From Pseudorhodoplanes sinuspersici (GTDB lineage: Bacteria; Pseudomonadota; Alphaproteobacteria; Rhizobiales; Xanthobacteraceae), in contig NZ_CP021112.1 of NCBI RefSeq assembly GCF_002119765.1, forward strand, positions 2,784,501 through 2,848,500: a DNA stretch of 64,000 nucleotides, written 5' to 3'. Positions 8,727 to 17,259 of the stretch are shown here, one piece after another (positions within the stretch are counted from its first letter, which is position 1; each line of letters opens with the position of its first letter). The position numbers were made by a program, and so were the translations under genes. The notes under the pieces are model-generated. The model was not told the DNA's origin, did not search any database, and saw only the letters and a list, made by a program, of their open reading frames with translations.

Positions 8727-9658
8727 CCGAGGTGCCTTGCGGCAGCATCGAGGATCATCGCGGCGAACAGGATCAAACCGGCGTCGCGATTGGACTTGAA
8801 CAGCCGCAGGCATAAAGCGGAATCCGAGATGTCGAGCCGTTGCACCTGCCATGCGAGATGCAGGGCGAAGGCGGCGATGCCGATTGCAAAAATCAATCCG
8901 GCACCGGCGAGCCAACCGGCGATGCCGATCAGCACGACAGCGAGCGAAAAGAAAACCGCAAGCATCGGCTTGGTGTTTTGCGAGAACAGGATCGCGGTCG
9001 ATTTGATGCCGATCAGCGCATCGTCTTCGCGGTCCTGATGCGCGTAGATCGTGTCATAGGCGATCACCCAGGCGATCGAACCCGCATAAAGAATGAAGGC
9101 CGCAGGATCGAGCCGACCGAATACCGCCGGCCAGCCCATCAGCGCGCCCCATGAGAACGCAAGGCCAAGCCCGATCTGCGGCCAATGGGTCACGCGTTTC
9201 AGGAACGGATAGATCGCAACGGTTGTCAGCGAAAGAATGCCCAACAGGATCGTGAAGGCATTGAATTGCAGCAGCACCACGAGTCCGATCAAGGCCTGCA
9301 GAATGAGAAACGCGAGCGCCTGTTTGACCGTCACCTGACCGGATGGAATAGGGCGTGATCGTGTCCGCTCCACCATGGCATCGAGATCGCGGTCGGTGAT
9401 GTCATTCCAGGTGCAGCCGGCGCCGCGCATCACGAAGGCGCCGATGAAGAACAAGAGACATTGCCACGGATCTGGATACGGGCGTCCTGCGGCGATCGCG
9501 GCGAGGCCGGCTGACCACCAGCAAGGCATCAGGAGGAGCCAGGAGCCGATTGGCCGATCGAGCCGCGCCAGCCGAAGATAGGGCCGCAACCACAGCGGCG
9601 CGGCCGTATCGACCCAATTGCCGGTCGAATCGGCGACGCGCCCTGCGGCTCCGGTCAT
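8723..9658 (-). CDS. ubiA: 4-hydroxybenzoate polyprenyltransferase
   Basis: Integral-membrane prenyltransferase (311 aa) that attaches the polyprenyl chain to 4-hydroxybenzoate in ubiquinone synthesis. The first prenyl-diphosphate motif is N85-D-I-T-D89-R-D-L-D93; the second is YAHQDREDD followed by IGIKSTAILF. Eight or so hydrophobic segments are visible. It starts with ATG at 9658 that shares ATGA with the stop of the secreted protein gene upstream, so the two are likely co-transcribed. Convergent with DUF6101, sharing a CTAG at the stops. Confidence 0.94.
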   Translation of the reverse strand: MTGAAGRVADSTGNWVDTAAPLWLRPYLRLARLDRPIGSWLLLMPCWWSAGLAAIAAGRPYPDPWQCLLFFIGAFVMRGAGCTWNDITDRDLDAMVERTRSRPIPSGQVTVKQALAFLILQALIGLVVLLQFNAFTILLGILSLTTVAIYPFLKRVTHWPQIGLGLAFSWGALMGWPAVFGRLDPAAFILYAGSIAWVIAYDTIYAHQDREDDALIGIKSTAILFSQNTKPMLAVFFSLAVVLIGIAGWLAGAGLIFAIGIAAFALHLAWQVQRLDISDSALCLRLFKSNRDAGLILFAAMILDAAARHLG

Positions 9659-10311
9659 CGCTGCAGCGTATTGCCGGTCAGCGTGTCGAAGGCGCCGCCC
9701 CGTTTGGGTGTCGTGCTGTCCGACGGAGCGGTCGGGATGCGCGACGTCCCGAGCGCATCGCTGAGGCTCGGGGCTCGGGGCTGCGGAGCCGCGGCGACGT
9801 CACAGACCTTGGTCCGGATTTCGATCGTCTTGGCGTGATTGGCCTTCATCATCTTGATGGCATCGGCCGGGATCCGGCATTCGTCGCCGTGGTCCTCGGC
9901 ATATTTCACGACCTTGGCTTCTGCCGCGGCGAAATTCCTGAAGGCTGCGCAGACGGCGGGCTGTTTCTTGGTCGCAGCAGCGGCCTTGATGGCGCCGGCC
10001 TTCTTCTCGGCATCCTGACGAAGCGGCATGAATTCACCGCCGCAATCGCGCTGCGGGCCGGAAGGAGCCCAGCCGCCAGGAAGCGGAGTGGAAGGAGCTG
10101 AGGCCGCCCCCGGCGCGCCCCAGCCCGCGGAGGGCGGTCGAGGGGCCGGCTGGGAGGCCCCGGGGGTGGTCCAACCGCTGGTGGGCGGTCCCGCCGGGGC
10201 CGCAGCCTGGGCGACCTGCAGGGGGCCGTTCTGTGCCAGTGCAAGGACCGGCGTTGCCGCAAGGGCGGCCAGCGTCATTGTCGTTGCGTAAAGGCTCTGA
10301 ATCAGCCTCAT
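9655..10311 (-). CDS. Secreted proline-rich hypothetical protein
   Basis: Protein of 218 aa with a Sec signal peptide (MRLIQSLYATTMTLAALAATPVLALAQ), then a low-complexity Pro/Gly/Ala/Ser linker at about residues 38-85, then a folded helical domain with four cysteines (RDCGGEFMPLRQDAEKK, PAVCAAF, GDECRIP, TKVCDVAA) that could pair as two disulfides. I do not recognise a named family with confidence; similar secreted proteins occur next to ubiA in relatives (from memory). Its final codon overlaps the ubiA start by 4 bp. Probably periplasmic. Confidence 0.7.
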   Translation of the reverse strand: MRLIQSLYATTMTLAALAATPVLALAQNGPLQVAQAAAPAGPPTSGWTTPGASQPAPRPPSAGWGAPGAASAPSTPLPGGWAPSGPQRDCGGEFMPLRQDAEKKAGAIKAAAATKKQPAVCAAFRNFAAAEAKVVKYAEDHGDECRIPADAIKMMKANHAKTIEIRTKVCDVAAAPQPRAPSLSDALGTSRIPTAPSDSTTPKRGGAFDTLTGNTLQR

Positions 10312-10476
10312 GGATATATCTCTCCCGCTCCCGGTATGCCCAGGATCGCAATAGCGCTATCAAGCCGGAAAATCCGGCGAGACAGCGGCAAATCGCGATT
10401 CTCGGCATAATAGAGTTGCCATGCGGCGTGCCAAGTCACCGGCCCGCCAGAAATATCGATAGCCTTAAAGGCACAG

Positions 10477-11223
10477 ATGCCGCCGCGATACGATTTCCGG
10501 ACCCCACGACTATTCGTCGCAGACGCTCTCAGCGCCGGCACCGCCGTTCCGCTCGACAAAGGCCAGTCGAATTACCTGGCGAATGTGCTCCGGCTGGGTG
10601 CGGGCGATGCGGTGCTGGTGTTCAACGGACGGGACGGCGAGTGGCTCGCGGCGTTGCAACCGGAGGGCCGCAAGACCGTTTCGTTGTCCATCGCCGAACA
10701 GACGCGGCCCCAGCATGAACCTTGCGACCTGCATTATCTGTTCGCGCCGCTGAAGCATGCTCGGCTCGATTACATGGTTCAAAAGGCGGTGGAACTCGGG
10801 GTGTCGCGTCTTCAGCCCGTGACCACGCGCCACACCCAGGCGGCGCGCGTGAATCTCGAGCGCATGCAGGCCAATGCGATCGAGGCGGCAGAGCAGTGCG
10901 GCATCCTCACCATCGCCGACGTCGTTGAAGCGATGCCGCTCGCAAAAGTGCTGGAGACGTGGTCGGACGGGCGCGTCCTGATCTTTTGCGATGAGGATGC
11001 CGAGGTTCGTGATCCGATCGCCGCGTTGTCTGTGGTACAGAAGGGAACTCCCCTGGCTGTTCTGATCGGACCGGAGGGTGGCTTCGCCGAGGATGAGCGT
11101 ACGATGCTGCTGCGCCAGCCGAATGTTGTGCGGCTCGCCCTTGGTCCGCGCATCTTGCGTGCGGACACAGCCGCCGTGGCCGCGCTGAGTGTGGTTCAAT
11201 CCGTGCTCGGCGACTGGAGCTGA
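10477..11223 (+). CDS. rsmE: 16S rRNA (uracil1498-N3)-methyltransferase
   Basis: SPOUT-class methyltransferase (248 aa) that modifies U1498 of 16S rRNA using SAM. An N-terminal PUA-like domain (RLFVADALSAGTAVPLDKGQ, NYLANVLRLGAGD) is followed by the knotted SPOUT core: DYMVQKAVELGVSRLQPV, EQCGI, the SAM-binding IGPEGGFAEDE and LGPRILRADTAAVAALSV. It ends VQSVLGDWS. The last 28 bp form the antisense of an MFS gene end, a relic of a convergent overlap (see the pseudogene just downstream). It is divergent from the secreted protein and ubiA genes; the 165-bp gap at 10312-10476 holds a small GCCGGA/TCCGGC hairpin near 10364. Confidence 0.95.
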   Translation: MPPRYDFRTPRLFVADALSAGTAVPLDKGQSNYLANVLRLGAGDAVLVFNGRDGEWLAALQPEGRKTVSLSIAEQTRPQHEPCDLHYLFAPLKHARLDYMVQKAVELGVSRLQPVTTRHTQAARVNLERMQANAIEAAEQCGILTIADVVEAMPLAKVLETWSDGRVLIFCDEDAEVRDPIAALSVVQKGTPLAVLIGPEGGFAEDERTMLLRQPNVVRLALGPRILRADTAAVAALSVVQSVLGDWS

Positions 11224-11406
11224 GCGAATGCCGGCCGCAACACAAAGCGAGCGTTAATGTGAGGATGACGAGCGCGGCAACCACGATGACGCCGCCGGTC
11301 CGTCCGGTCGCATCGCTGACGACACCGTAGATGATTGGCGCAATTGCACCCGCCCAATCGTGCCGGAGTAGAAAATGCCGAACGTGCTGGTTCGTCTTTC
11401 CGGTTC
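11193..11406 (-). pseudogene. Remnant 3' end of MFS transporter gene (direct repeat copy 1)
   Basis: This 214-bp stretch aligns with the last 213 or so bases of the intact MFS gene at 14957-15172 in the same orientation. Read on the minus strand, the end gives FVLRPAFAQLQSPSTD, against FALRPAFAQLQSPSAD in the intact copy. Single-base and small indels (for example CGCCCAATCG here against CGCCCCAATCG there) break the frame, and nothing upstream of the C-terminal part survives. By eye it is about 85 percent identical to the intact gene. From 11407 to 11529 the DNA is no longer MFS-like and serves as the leader of the oxidoreductase gene. Confidence 0.88.
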
Positions 11407-11529
11407 AAGATTCGTAATACGCGCTCCCCTTGAAACCTAATTTGCAGGCCTGTGCCTCTCGTGGTCTGATTTCCCGCAACAACCCGGTGAAAAATCGGCA
11501 AACGACATGGGGCAGGGAGGGTTTTCAGG

Positions 11530-12630
11530 ATGTCACAAATGGAGGTGGCCGTCATTGGAACCGGCTGGTGCGGGGGAATCCGTTCGGAGACCCTGTCGCG
11601 GTCGGCTTTGGTGAAAAAGCTGCATGTCTGCGAAATCCGGCCCGACCGCTTGAAGGAAATCGCCGCCCTGACCAATGCGGCGACGGCGACACTCGACTAC
11701 CAGGACATCGTCAAAAATCCGGACATCAAGGTCGTTTATATCTCCACCACGCCGGAGCAAACGCATTATCCGATCGCGCGCGATTGCCTAAAAGCCGGCA
11801 AGCATGTGCTTCTCGAAAAACCGATCGCGATGGAGTTGTTTGAAGCCGATGAATTGATCGCGCTGTCGAAGCGCAACAATGTGAAATTCACCATCGGCTA
11901 TTCGCAGCGCTTCAATACCAAATTCGCCTACGCGAAGAAGAAGCTGGGCGACGGCACCTTGGGCAGGCCGGTGTCGGTAATGGTGAGCCGGCATCTGAGC
12001 CGCAGCCTCGGCAAGAAGATCGCAAGCCGCGTGCGGCTGTCACCCGCTGCGATGGAATCCACGCACGACCTCGACATGGTGTTCTGGCTGCTGGAGCCTG
12101 CGAAGCCCGTCCGCGTCTATTCGCAGGGTGCGTACGGTTATATGCAGCCGGTCAACGGCTCCTACGACGTCATGTGGTCGACGGTGACCATGGATAATGG
12201 CGTGCTGGTTGCGATCGGCGGCGGCTGGAATTTGCCGCCGAGTTATCCGAATTATTGCGCGACCTGGATCGAGGTCACCGGTACGGAAGGCTCGCTCTTT
12301 CTCGACGATACCCATCGCGACAATTGGCTGAATACGGTCAAGGAGGGCACGCAATATCCGATGTCGACCATGCCGGGCGAGCAGGTGGACCATGTCTTCG
12401 CCGGCCAGATGGGCCCTGAGACGATCCATTTCCTGGAAAGCTGCATCCTCGACCGCCCGGTGATGGTGACACCCGAAAGCGCACGCATGGTGATGCAATG
12501 TTATCTCGCCGCCGATCTGTCGGCGGAACTGAACGAGCCGGTCGATATCCCGCTCTCCAATCAGGCACTGTCGGCGCTCGCCGACATCAAGTCCGAACAG
12601 AACAACGTTGCGGCCGGCGGTGCGCGATGA
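11530..12630 (+). CDS. Gfo/Idh/MocA family oxidoreductase
   Basis: NAD(P)-dependent sugar, inositol or cyclitol-type dehydrogenase (366 aa); substrate unknown. The N-terminal Rossmann fold starts VAVIGTGWCGGIRSE (G-x-G-x-x-G-like), followed by STTPEQTHYP and the family-defining EKP in LLEKPIAME. The C-terminal half has the substrate-domain pattern including STHDLDMVFWLL with the catalytic-type His, and TEGSLFLDDTHRD. The ATG at 11530 has GGGAGGG about 12 bp upstream. It overlaps the next oxidoreductase by ATGA and shares its layout, so the two are diverged paralogues in one operon. Confidence 0.92.
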   Translation: MSQMEVAVIGTGWCGGIRSETLSRSALVKKLHVCEIRPDRLKEIAALTNAATATLDYQDIVKNPDIKVVYISTTPEQTHYPIARDCLKAGKHVLLEKPIAMELFEADELIALSKRNNVKFTIGYSQRFNTKFAYAKKKLGDGTLGRPVSVMVSRHLSRSLGKKIASRVRLSPAAMESTHDLDMVFWLLEPAKPVRVYSQGAYGYMQPVNGSYDVMWSTVTMDNGVLVAIGGGWNLPPSYPNYCATWIEVTGTEGSLFLDDTHRDNWLNTVKEGTQYPMSTMPGEQVDHVFAGQMGPETIHFLESCILDRPVMVTPESARMVMQCYLAADLSAELNEPVDIPLSNQALSALADIKSEQNNVAAGGAR

Positions 12631-13754
12631 AAAAGCCGGTCAAGAAGATCGGGCTCGCTATCGTTGGTGCCGGGCGCGTGGGACTGTTCCGCGGCGAAGT
12701 GGCGGCGCGGCATCCCGCGGTTGAATGGATCGGCGTCGCCGACATCAAGCCGGACCGTGCCAAGCTGGTGGGCGAAAAATGTGGAGCGGATTTCGTCACA
12801 ACCGATTTCCGCGAATTGCTGAAACGGCCGGAAGTGAATGCCGTCATTGTCGCCACTGACGAACATCTGCATGTCGATCCGATCATGGCGGCCGTCGAAC
12901 GCGGCCTGCCGATCCTGATCGAAAAGCCGCTGGCCACCGACCTCGGCGAATCCGCACGCGTGCTCGCCGCCATCGAACGCGCCAAGATCGACGCCGTCGT
13001 CGGCTATACGCAGCGCTTCCGTCGACGCTGGCTAGCCGCCAAGGAGAAGGTGCGTAGCAATGCTCTCGGCGATGTCACGCTCGTGACGTCGCGCGCCTTC
13101 ATGAACCGCCTTGTCGCGATCGATAATTATGTCCGCACCGACGACCCCTCGACCATATCGCCGATGGTGATTTCAGGCACGCACGCGCTCGATATCGTCA
13201 TGTGGTGCATGGAGGCCAAGACGCCGGTCGAATGTTACGCGCGCTCGATCGACAAGGTGCTGGGGCCATCGCATCAAGGCATCGACGCCACCGCCGGCAT
13301 GATCATGTTCTCGGACGGCAGTGTTTATCATCTGAATATCTCCTGGGCGCTTCCCGTCACCTGGCCGGGCGCCGTTTACAGCTTAGAGGTTGGCATTGTC
13401 GGCGCCGACGGCGTGCTCACCATTGACGACACGCATCGCGACATCGTGCTCGCCGTCTCGAAACCGCAGGCGGAAGGCTACGCGCCCGACACGTCGCGCC
13501 TCGTCGATTTCATGGGCAGCTATCCGCCCGGCGACATGGCGCTCGGCGAATTGCGTGGCCCCATGCGTGAAGAAACCGATTCCTGGCTCAATCGCGTCGC
13601 ACTCGGCATCGCGACGCCAGCGGCGACAGCGGCGGAAGCGCATAACCGGCTGATGCTGACGAAGGCACTCGACCTATCGGCAAAACTCAAAAAGCCGGTG
13701 GCGCTGCCGCTGGAGCCCGAACAACTGGAGAAGGAGTACCGCAAGAGCGCGTAG
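12627..13754 (+). CDS. Gfo/Idh/MocA family oxidoreductase (second of pair)
   Basis: Second dehydrogenase of the pair (375 aa). The start at 12627 (MKKPVKKIGLAIVGAGRVG) overlaps the previous stop by ATGA; an in-frame ATG further upstream is only the shadow of the first gene. The dinucleotide-binding motif is GAGRVGLFRG, then IVATDEHLHVDP, the EKP motif in ILIEKPLATD, GYTQRFRRRW, and SGTHALDIVMWCM with the catalytic-type His. GVLTIDDTHRD mirrors the first paralogue. The pair may act in two consecutive oxidation/isomerisation steps on a polyol-like or carboxylate substrate, but that is inference. Confidence 0.92.
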   Translation: MKKPVKKIGLAIVGAGRVGLFRGEVAARHPAVEWIGVADIKPDRAKLVGEKCGADFVTTDFRELLKRPEVNAVIVATDEHLHVDPIMAAVERGLPILIEKPLATDLGESARVLAAIERAKIDAVVGYTQRFRRRWLAAKEKVRSNALGDVTLVTSRAFMNRLVAIDNYVRTDDPSTISPMVISGTHALDIVMWCMEAKTPVECYARSIDKVLGPSHQGIDATAGMIMFSDGSVYHLNISWALPVTWPGAVYSLEVGIVGADGVLTIDDTHRDIVLAVSKPQAEGYAPDTSRLVDFMGSYPPGDMALGELRGPMREETDSWLNRVALGIATPAATAAEAHNRLMLTKALDLSAKLKKPVALPLEPEQLEKEYRKSA

Positions 13755-13816
13755 CTGTTTTGATCAACGGCCGGCACAACAAAACAACAAGCCGGATCGC
13801 ATTTAGGGAGGACTGA

Positions 13817-14803
13817 ATGAAGACCAGGCGACTGACCCGGCTTTTGGGGGCGCTGAGTGTTATTCTGAGCCTGTCGGGTGCTGCGGCGCAGACAACGAAT
13901 TATCCGAACCAGCCGATCCGCATGATCGTGCCCTTCGCACCGGGCGGCGCATCAGATTTTGTCGCGCGAATCATTCAACCGAAACTCAGCGCATTGCTGG
14001 GTCAGCAGATTTACATTGAAAACAAAGCTGGCGCTGCCGGCAATATTGGCTTGGACGTTGCGGCACGAGCGCCTGCTGATGGCTATCATCTCTTTCTCGG
14101 TAACGTCGGTACGGTTGGAATCAACCCTTACATTTTCAAGGACTTGAACCTCAAACCGCTCGAGAGCTTCACGCCGATTTCGATTCTCGCGGACACACCT
14201 TCGCTGCTTGTCGCAAATCCGAATTTTCCGCCGAACAATGTCAAGGAGTTGATCGACTATGTTCGGGCGCGTCCGGGCAAGGTCAACTATGCATCACCGG
14301 GCTCCGGCAGCATGGACCGCCTCGAGATGGAACTGTTCCGACAACTGGCCAAACTTGACATGAACCACGTGCCCTACAAGGGTGGGGCTGCTCCGGCCGT
14401 CAACGACGTCATTGCCGGCCACGTCGAATTGATGTTCGCCACGATTTCCTCGACGCTGCCGCATGTCAAAGCCGGAAAGCTCAAGGCTTTTACGGTCTCG
14501 ACACCGCAGCGCGTCGAAGCGCTTGCCGATGTTCCGACAATCATCGAGTCTGGATTCCCGCAGGCTCTCGCGAGTTCATGGCAAGGCCTGCTCGTTCCCG
14601 CCGGTACGCCCCAACCTGTCGTCGACAAAATTTATGACGCTGTCGTACAGGTCATGCGGGACGCAGAGGTTAAGAAGCGGTTTGCCGACGTTGGCGTCAT
14701 CGCGACCTACAGCAAGTCGCCGGAAGACTTCCGGACCTACATCGTGAACGATGCAAAGAAGTGGGAGCCAGTCATCGCAGCGGTGAATGCACGCCCCGAT
14801 TAA
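13817..14803 (+). CDS. Tripartite tricarboxylate transporter substrate-binding protein (TctC/BugT)
   Basis: Periplasmic Bug-type binding protein (328 aa) for carboxylates or related small acids. The signal peptide ends near LSGAAAQ; the mature part starts NYPNQPIRMIVPFAPGGASD, the classic Bug fold opening, followed by NKAGAAGNIG, PYKGGAAPAVNDVIAGHV and FPQALASSWQGLLVPAGTP. An AGGGAGG Shine-Dalgarno sits at 13805-13811. No TctA/TctB membrane subunits are nearby, which is usual for orphan Bug proteins. It follows the oxidoreductase pair by 62 bp and probably supplies or senses their substrate (inference). Confidence 0.92.
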   Translation: MKTRRLTRLLGALSVILSLSGAAAQTTNYPNQPIRMIVPFAPGGASDFVARIIQPKLSALLGQQIYIENKAGAAGNIGLDVAARAPADGYHLFLGNVGTVGINPYIFKDLNLKPLESFTPISILADTPSLLVANPNFPPNNVKELIDYVRARPGKVNYASPGSGSMDRLEMELFRQLAKLDMNHVPYKGGAAPAVNDVIAGHVELMFATISSTLPHVKAGKLKAFTVSTPQRVEALADVPTIIESGFPQALASSWQGLLVPAGTPQPVVDKIYDAVVQVMRDAEVKKRFADVGVIATYSKSPEDFRTYIVNDAKKWEPVIAAVNARPD

Positions 14804-14805
14804 TG

Positions 14806-14959
14806 CGGAGCACCTGCCGTCCATATTTTGCCAGCGGCGTGCAGCGCTTCAGCGCTGCCGCCCAGAATCAATACCCGCTGATCCTGCGGAATGGCCAGCG
14901 CCCGCACGCGCTGAACGCTGTTGTAGATTCCCATGTCGTAGGGATAGTCGCTGCGGGGT
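14806..14959 (-). pseudogene. Unidentified short coding remnant next to the island end
   Basis: The gap between the TctC gene and the MFS gene reads open on the minus strand for about 45 codons (YDMGIYNSVQRVRALA, then DQRVLILGGSAEALHAAGKIW) up to a stop near 14800, with no start of its own. The composition looks protein-like, but I do not recognise the family. Its upstream half would have been cut off by the MFS 3' end. It may be the tail of a gene that travelled with the island, or chance. Confidence 0.35.
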
Positions 14960-16171
14960 TCAATCCGCGCTCGGCGACTGGAGTTGAGCGAAAGCCGGCC
15001 GCAACGCAAAAGCAAGTGGCAACGTCAGAATGACGAGCGCGGCAACCACGATGACGCCGCCGGTCAGTCCGGTCGCATCGCTGACAACACCGTAGAGGAT
15101 CGGCGCGATCGCGCCCGCCCCAATCGTGCCGGTGTAGAAAATGCCGAACGCGCGGGTTCGTTTTTCCGGTTCGACCAGGTCCGGCACCGAGCCATAGAGC
15201 ACGGACGATGTACCGTTCAGCGCGATGCCGAGGATCGGCAGAATGATAAGCGCTGTCTCCAGAGAGGTTGGCAGGATCAGGAGGATCAATACCAGCGTCA
15301 TGATCTCGGTGAGAAACACCGTCCCGATCACGCCGATGCGCGCGCCGATAAAGGCGCAAACCAGTTTTCCGACCGCGCCACCGGCAAAGACCAGTGTGAG
15401 TGCAATGCCGATGGTCGGTAGATTCGCGCCTTTCGCGGTGAGGATGAACGGCAGGAATGTGAGAAAACCCATGCGGGTGGCGCTGTCGATGATACCGATC
15501 GACAGAAGGGTCGGAAAGGCATAGTGGCGAATGCGCGGAACCTTGGTTGCGACTTCAGTCTTCGGTGCGGATGTCGTGATCGCTTGCGTGAAACGCGGGG
15601 TCAGCAGCAGGATCAGCAAGGCAGCGAGAAAACCGGCTGCGCCAAGGATGATGAGTGCAGGACGCCACGGCATCGCGACCAGCATCAGCGATGCGAAGGC
15701 GGGCACGGTCATCTTGCCGATATCGCCGGCAAAATTGTACCCGCCCAAGGCCTTCAACGATCGCGGGCCGGAAAAGGCGTGTGCCACCAGCGCCGAAGCA
15801 ATGGGATGCTGCGCACTGGCGCCAAGGCCGCCAACAAAAAGTGCGATCAGCAGCATGCTGAAGCCGCCGCTCAAGCCGGCGAGGCAATAGCCAAAACCAG
15901 CCAGAGCCGTGCCACCTGCAAGGATGGCTGCGGCGCCATAGCGTTCGGACAAATGACCGGCCGGGATTTGTAGGCTTGCCATCGTGCCGGTGAACAGGCC
16001 ACGCAGCAGGCCGACGGCCGCGTAGGAGAGGGCAAATTCGGCCTGCCAAATCGGCAGCATCACATAGATCAGGTCGGTGTAACCGTCGTGCAATGCGTGC
16101 GCGCCCGATGCGACCGACATCGCGCGGCGTTCGTCGCGCTTGGTCGCATTGGTATCGGCAAGGACGGTCAT
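14960..16171 (-). CDS. MFS transporter
   Basis: Major facilitator (403 aa, about 12 hydrophobic segments) resembling fosmidomycin-resistance and other sugar/drug MFS proteins. Segments include GAHALHDGYTDLIYVMLPIW, GLLRGLFTGTMASLQIPAGHLSERYG (a motif-A-like loop) and LIALFVGGLGASAQHPIASALV. Substrate unknown. The last 27 bases (CAATCCGCGCTCGGCGACTG and on) are nearly identical to the antisense of the rsmE 3' end 3.8 kb away, so its C-terminal QLQSPSAD was created by an ancestral overlap with rsmE. The start overlaps the upstream MaoC gene by 4 bp; the three genes form an operon. Confidence 0.9.
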   Translation of the reverse strand: MTVLADTNATKRDERRAMSVASGAHALHDGYTDLIYVMLPIWQAEFALSYAAVGLLRGLFTGTMASLQIPAGHLSERYGAAAILAGGTALAGFGYCLAGLSGGFSMLLIALFVGGLGASAQHPIASALVAHAFSGPRSLKALGGYNFAGDIGKMTVPAFASLMLVAMPWRPALIILGAAGFLAALLILLLTPRFTQAITTSAPKTEVATKVPRIRHYAFPTLLSIGIIDSATRMGFLTFLPFILTAKGANLPTIGIALTLVFAGGAVGKLVCAFIGARIGVIGTVFLTEIMTLVLILLILPTSLETALIILPILGIALNGTSSVLYGSVPDLVEPEKRTRAFGIFYTGTIGAGAIAPILYGVVSDATGLTGGVIVVAALVILTLPLAFALRPAFAQLQSPSAD

Positions 16172-16656
16172 TCTGGTGGCGTGCTGCGTCTTTCGATGAA
16201 GGTCGTGCTGATGAAGGAAATCACCCGCGCACCATTCTGGTTGTCGCCGGTCGCCAGCGTTTCGATGATGCCGAAGCGGGGGCGGGATTGAGACACGCGT
16301 TTGGCGACCACCTCGATGGCATAAGTCACCGTGTCGCCGGCAAAGACCGGTTTATGCCATTTCAATTCGCGAAAACCGGGAGAGGGACCAAGGGCGGGAA
16401 CTTGCTCGCCGCGTTCGCGAAACGCTTCTATTTCACCTTTGTGATAGTCGACCAGTTTACGCATCCAGATCGAGCCAGTGTGCCAGCCGGACGCGATCAG
16501 CGCGCCGTAAGGCGATAGTCTGCCCTGCTCTTCGTCAACGTGGAAGCGCTGCGGATCGTATTGGGCAGCGAATGTCTTGATGTCGTCCGCCGTGAAAAGA
16601 TGAGAGCCGAGCAGCACCCGCTCGCCGACATGCAAATCCTCGAAAAACTTTATCAT
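16168..16656 (-). CDS. MaoC family (R)-hydratase-like protein
   Basis: Hot-dog-fold hydratase of the MaoC type (162 aa), probably an enoyl-CoA hydratase-like enzyme. The hydratase signature AAQYDPQRFHVDEEQG carries the expected Asp and His. Also visible are SGWHTGSIWMRKLVD and FAGDTVTYAIEV. Both its ends overlap neighbours by 4 bp (an MFS gene after it and a second MaoC gene before it), indicating tight translational coupling. The CoA substrate cannot be told from sequence. Confidence 0.9.
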   Translation of the reverse strand: MIKFFEDLHVGERVLLGSHLFTADDIKTFAAQYDPQRFHVDEEQGRLSPYGALIASGWHTGSIWMRKLVDYHKGEIEAFRERGEQVPALGPSPGFRELKWHKPVFAGDTVTYAIEVVAKRVSQSRPRFGIIETLATGDNQNGARVISFISTTFIERRSTPPE

Positions 16657-17114
16657 GACGGCACTTTCGAATCGCGCGTCCCGAACATTGTCGGAACCAC
16701 CATAAGCATCACGCGGTCGCCATGCTGGTTGAACAATTCATATTGCATGCGCACGATGCCCATGTCCGCGCGGCTCCGCGAGCGGCGCGCGTCGAGAACC
16801 GTTGTGCGCAATGTCAGTTTGTCGTCAGGCCGGACCGGCTTCAGCCATTTCACCTCCTCGACGCCGCCGGCGCCCAGCGAGGTCGAGTCCAGCAAGAAAC
16901 TGTCGCAGATCATGCGCATCATCATGCTGCTGGTATGCCAGCCTGAGGCACCGAGGCCTCCCAACATGGAGTTCCGTCCGGCCTCTTCGTCGAGATGCAT
17001 CGGCTGCGGATCGTATTGCGCGGCGAAAGCGAGGATTTCTTCGCGCGTTACGAGCCTTGGACCATGCTCGATTTTCTGTCCGGGGATGAAATCTTCGAAA
17101 TGGAGCTTGGACAA
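16653..17114 (-). CDS. MaoC family (R)-hydratase-like protein, paralogue
   Basis: Second MaoC-type hot-dog protein (153 aa) and first gene of the operon. The signature AAQYDPQPMHLDEEAG retains Asp and His; FEDFIPGQKIEHGPRLVT and SGWHTSSMMMRMICDS parallel the downstream copy. The two proteins are alike along their length, so they may form a heterodimer, as some two-part hydratases do (inference). No polyhydroxyalkanoate or fatty-acid genes are next to it to define the pathway. Confidence 0.9.
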   Translation of the reverse strand: MSKLHFEDFIPGQKIEHGPRLVTREEILAFAAQYDPQPMHLDEEAGRNSMLGGLGASGWHTSSMMMRMICDSFLLDSTSLGAGGVEEVKWLKPVRPDDKLTLRTTVLDARRSRSRADMGIVRMQYELFNQHGDRVMLMVVPTMFGTRDSKVPS

Positions 17115-17259
17115 GGGCGGACCACCTGCGGAAGGACATCATGGGGTACCGCTCGCTGTGCGGGCCGTCAATGTTGTGGCGTCTGGTCGATTGACCGGGC
17201 AGCATGGCAGGGTAGCTTTATCTGCAAGGCCGGATTCGCGACCTGACTGAGAGCCTGTC

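Noticed and set aside
11196-11675. 159-codon minus-strand frame downstream of rsmE as a real gene
   Set aside because: Its end is the decayed MFS tail and the start overlaps the oxidoreductase gene; frameshifts break homology, so it is called a pseudogene.
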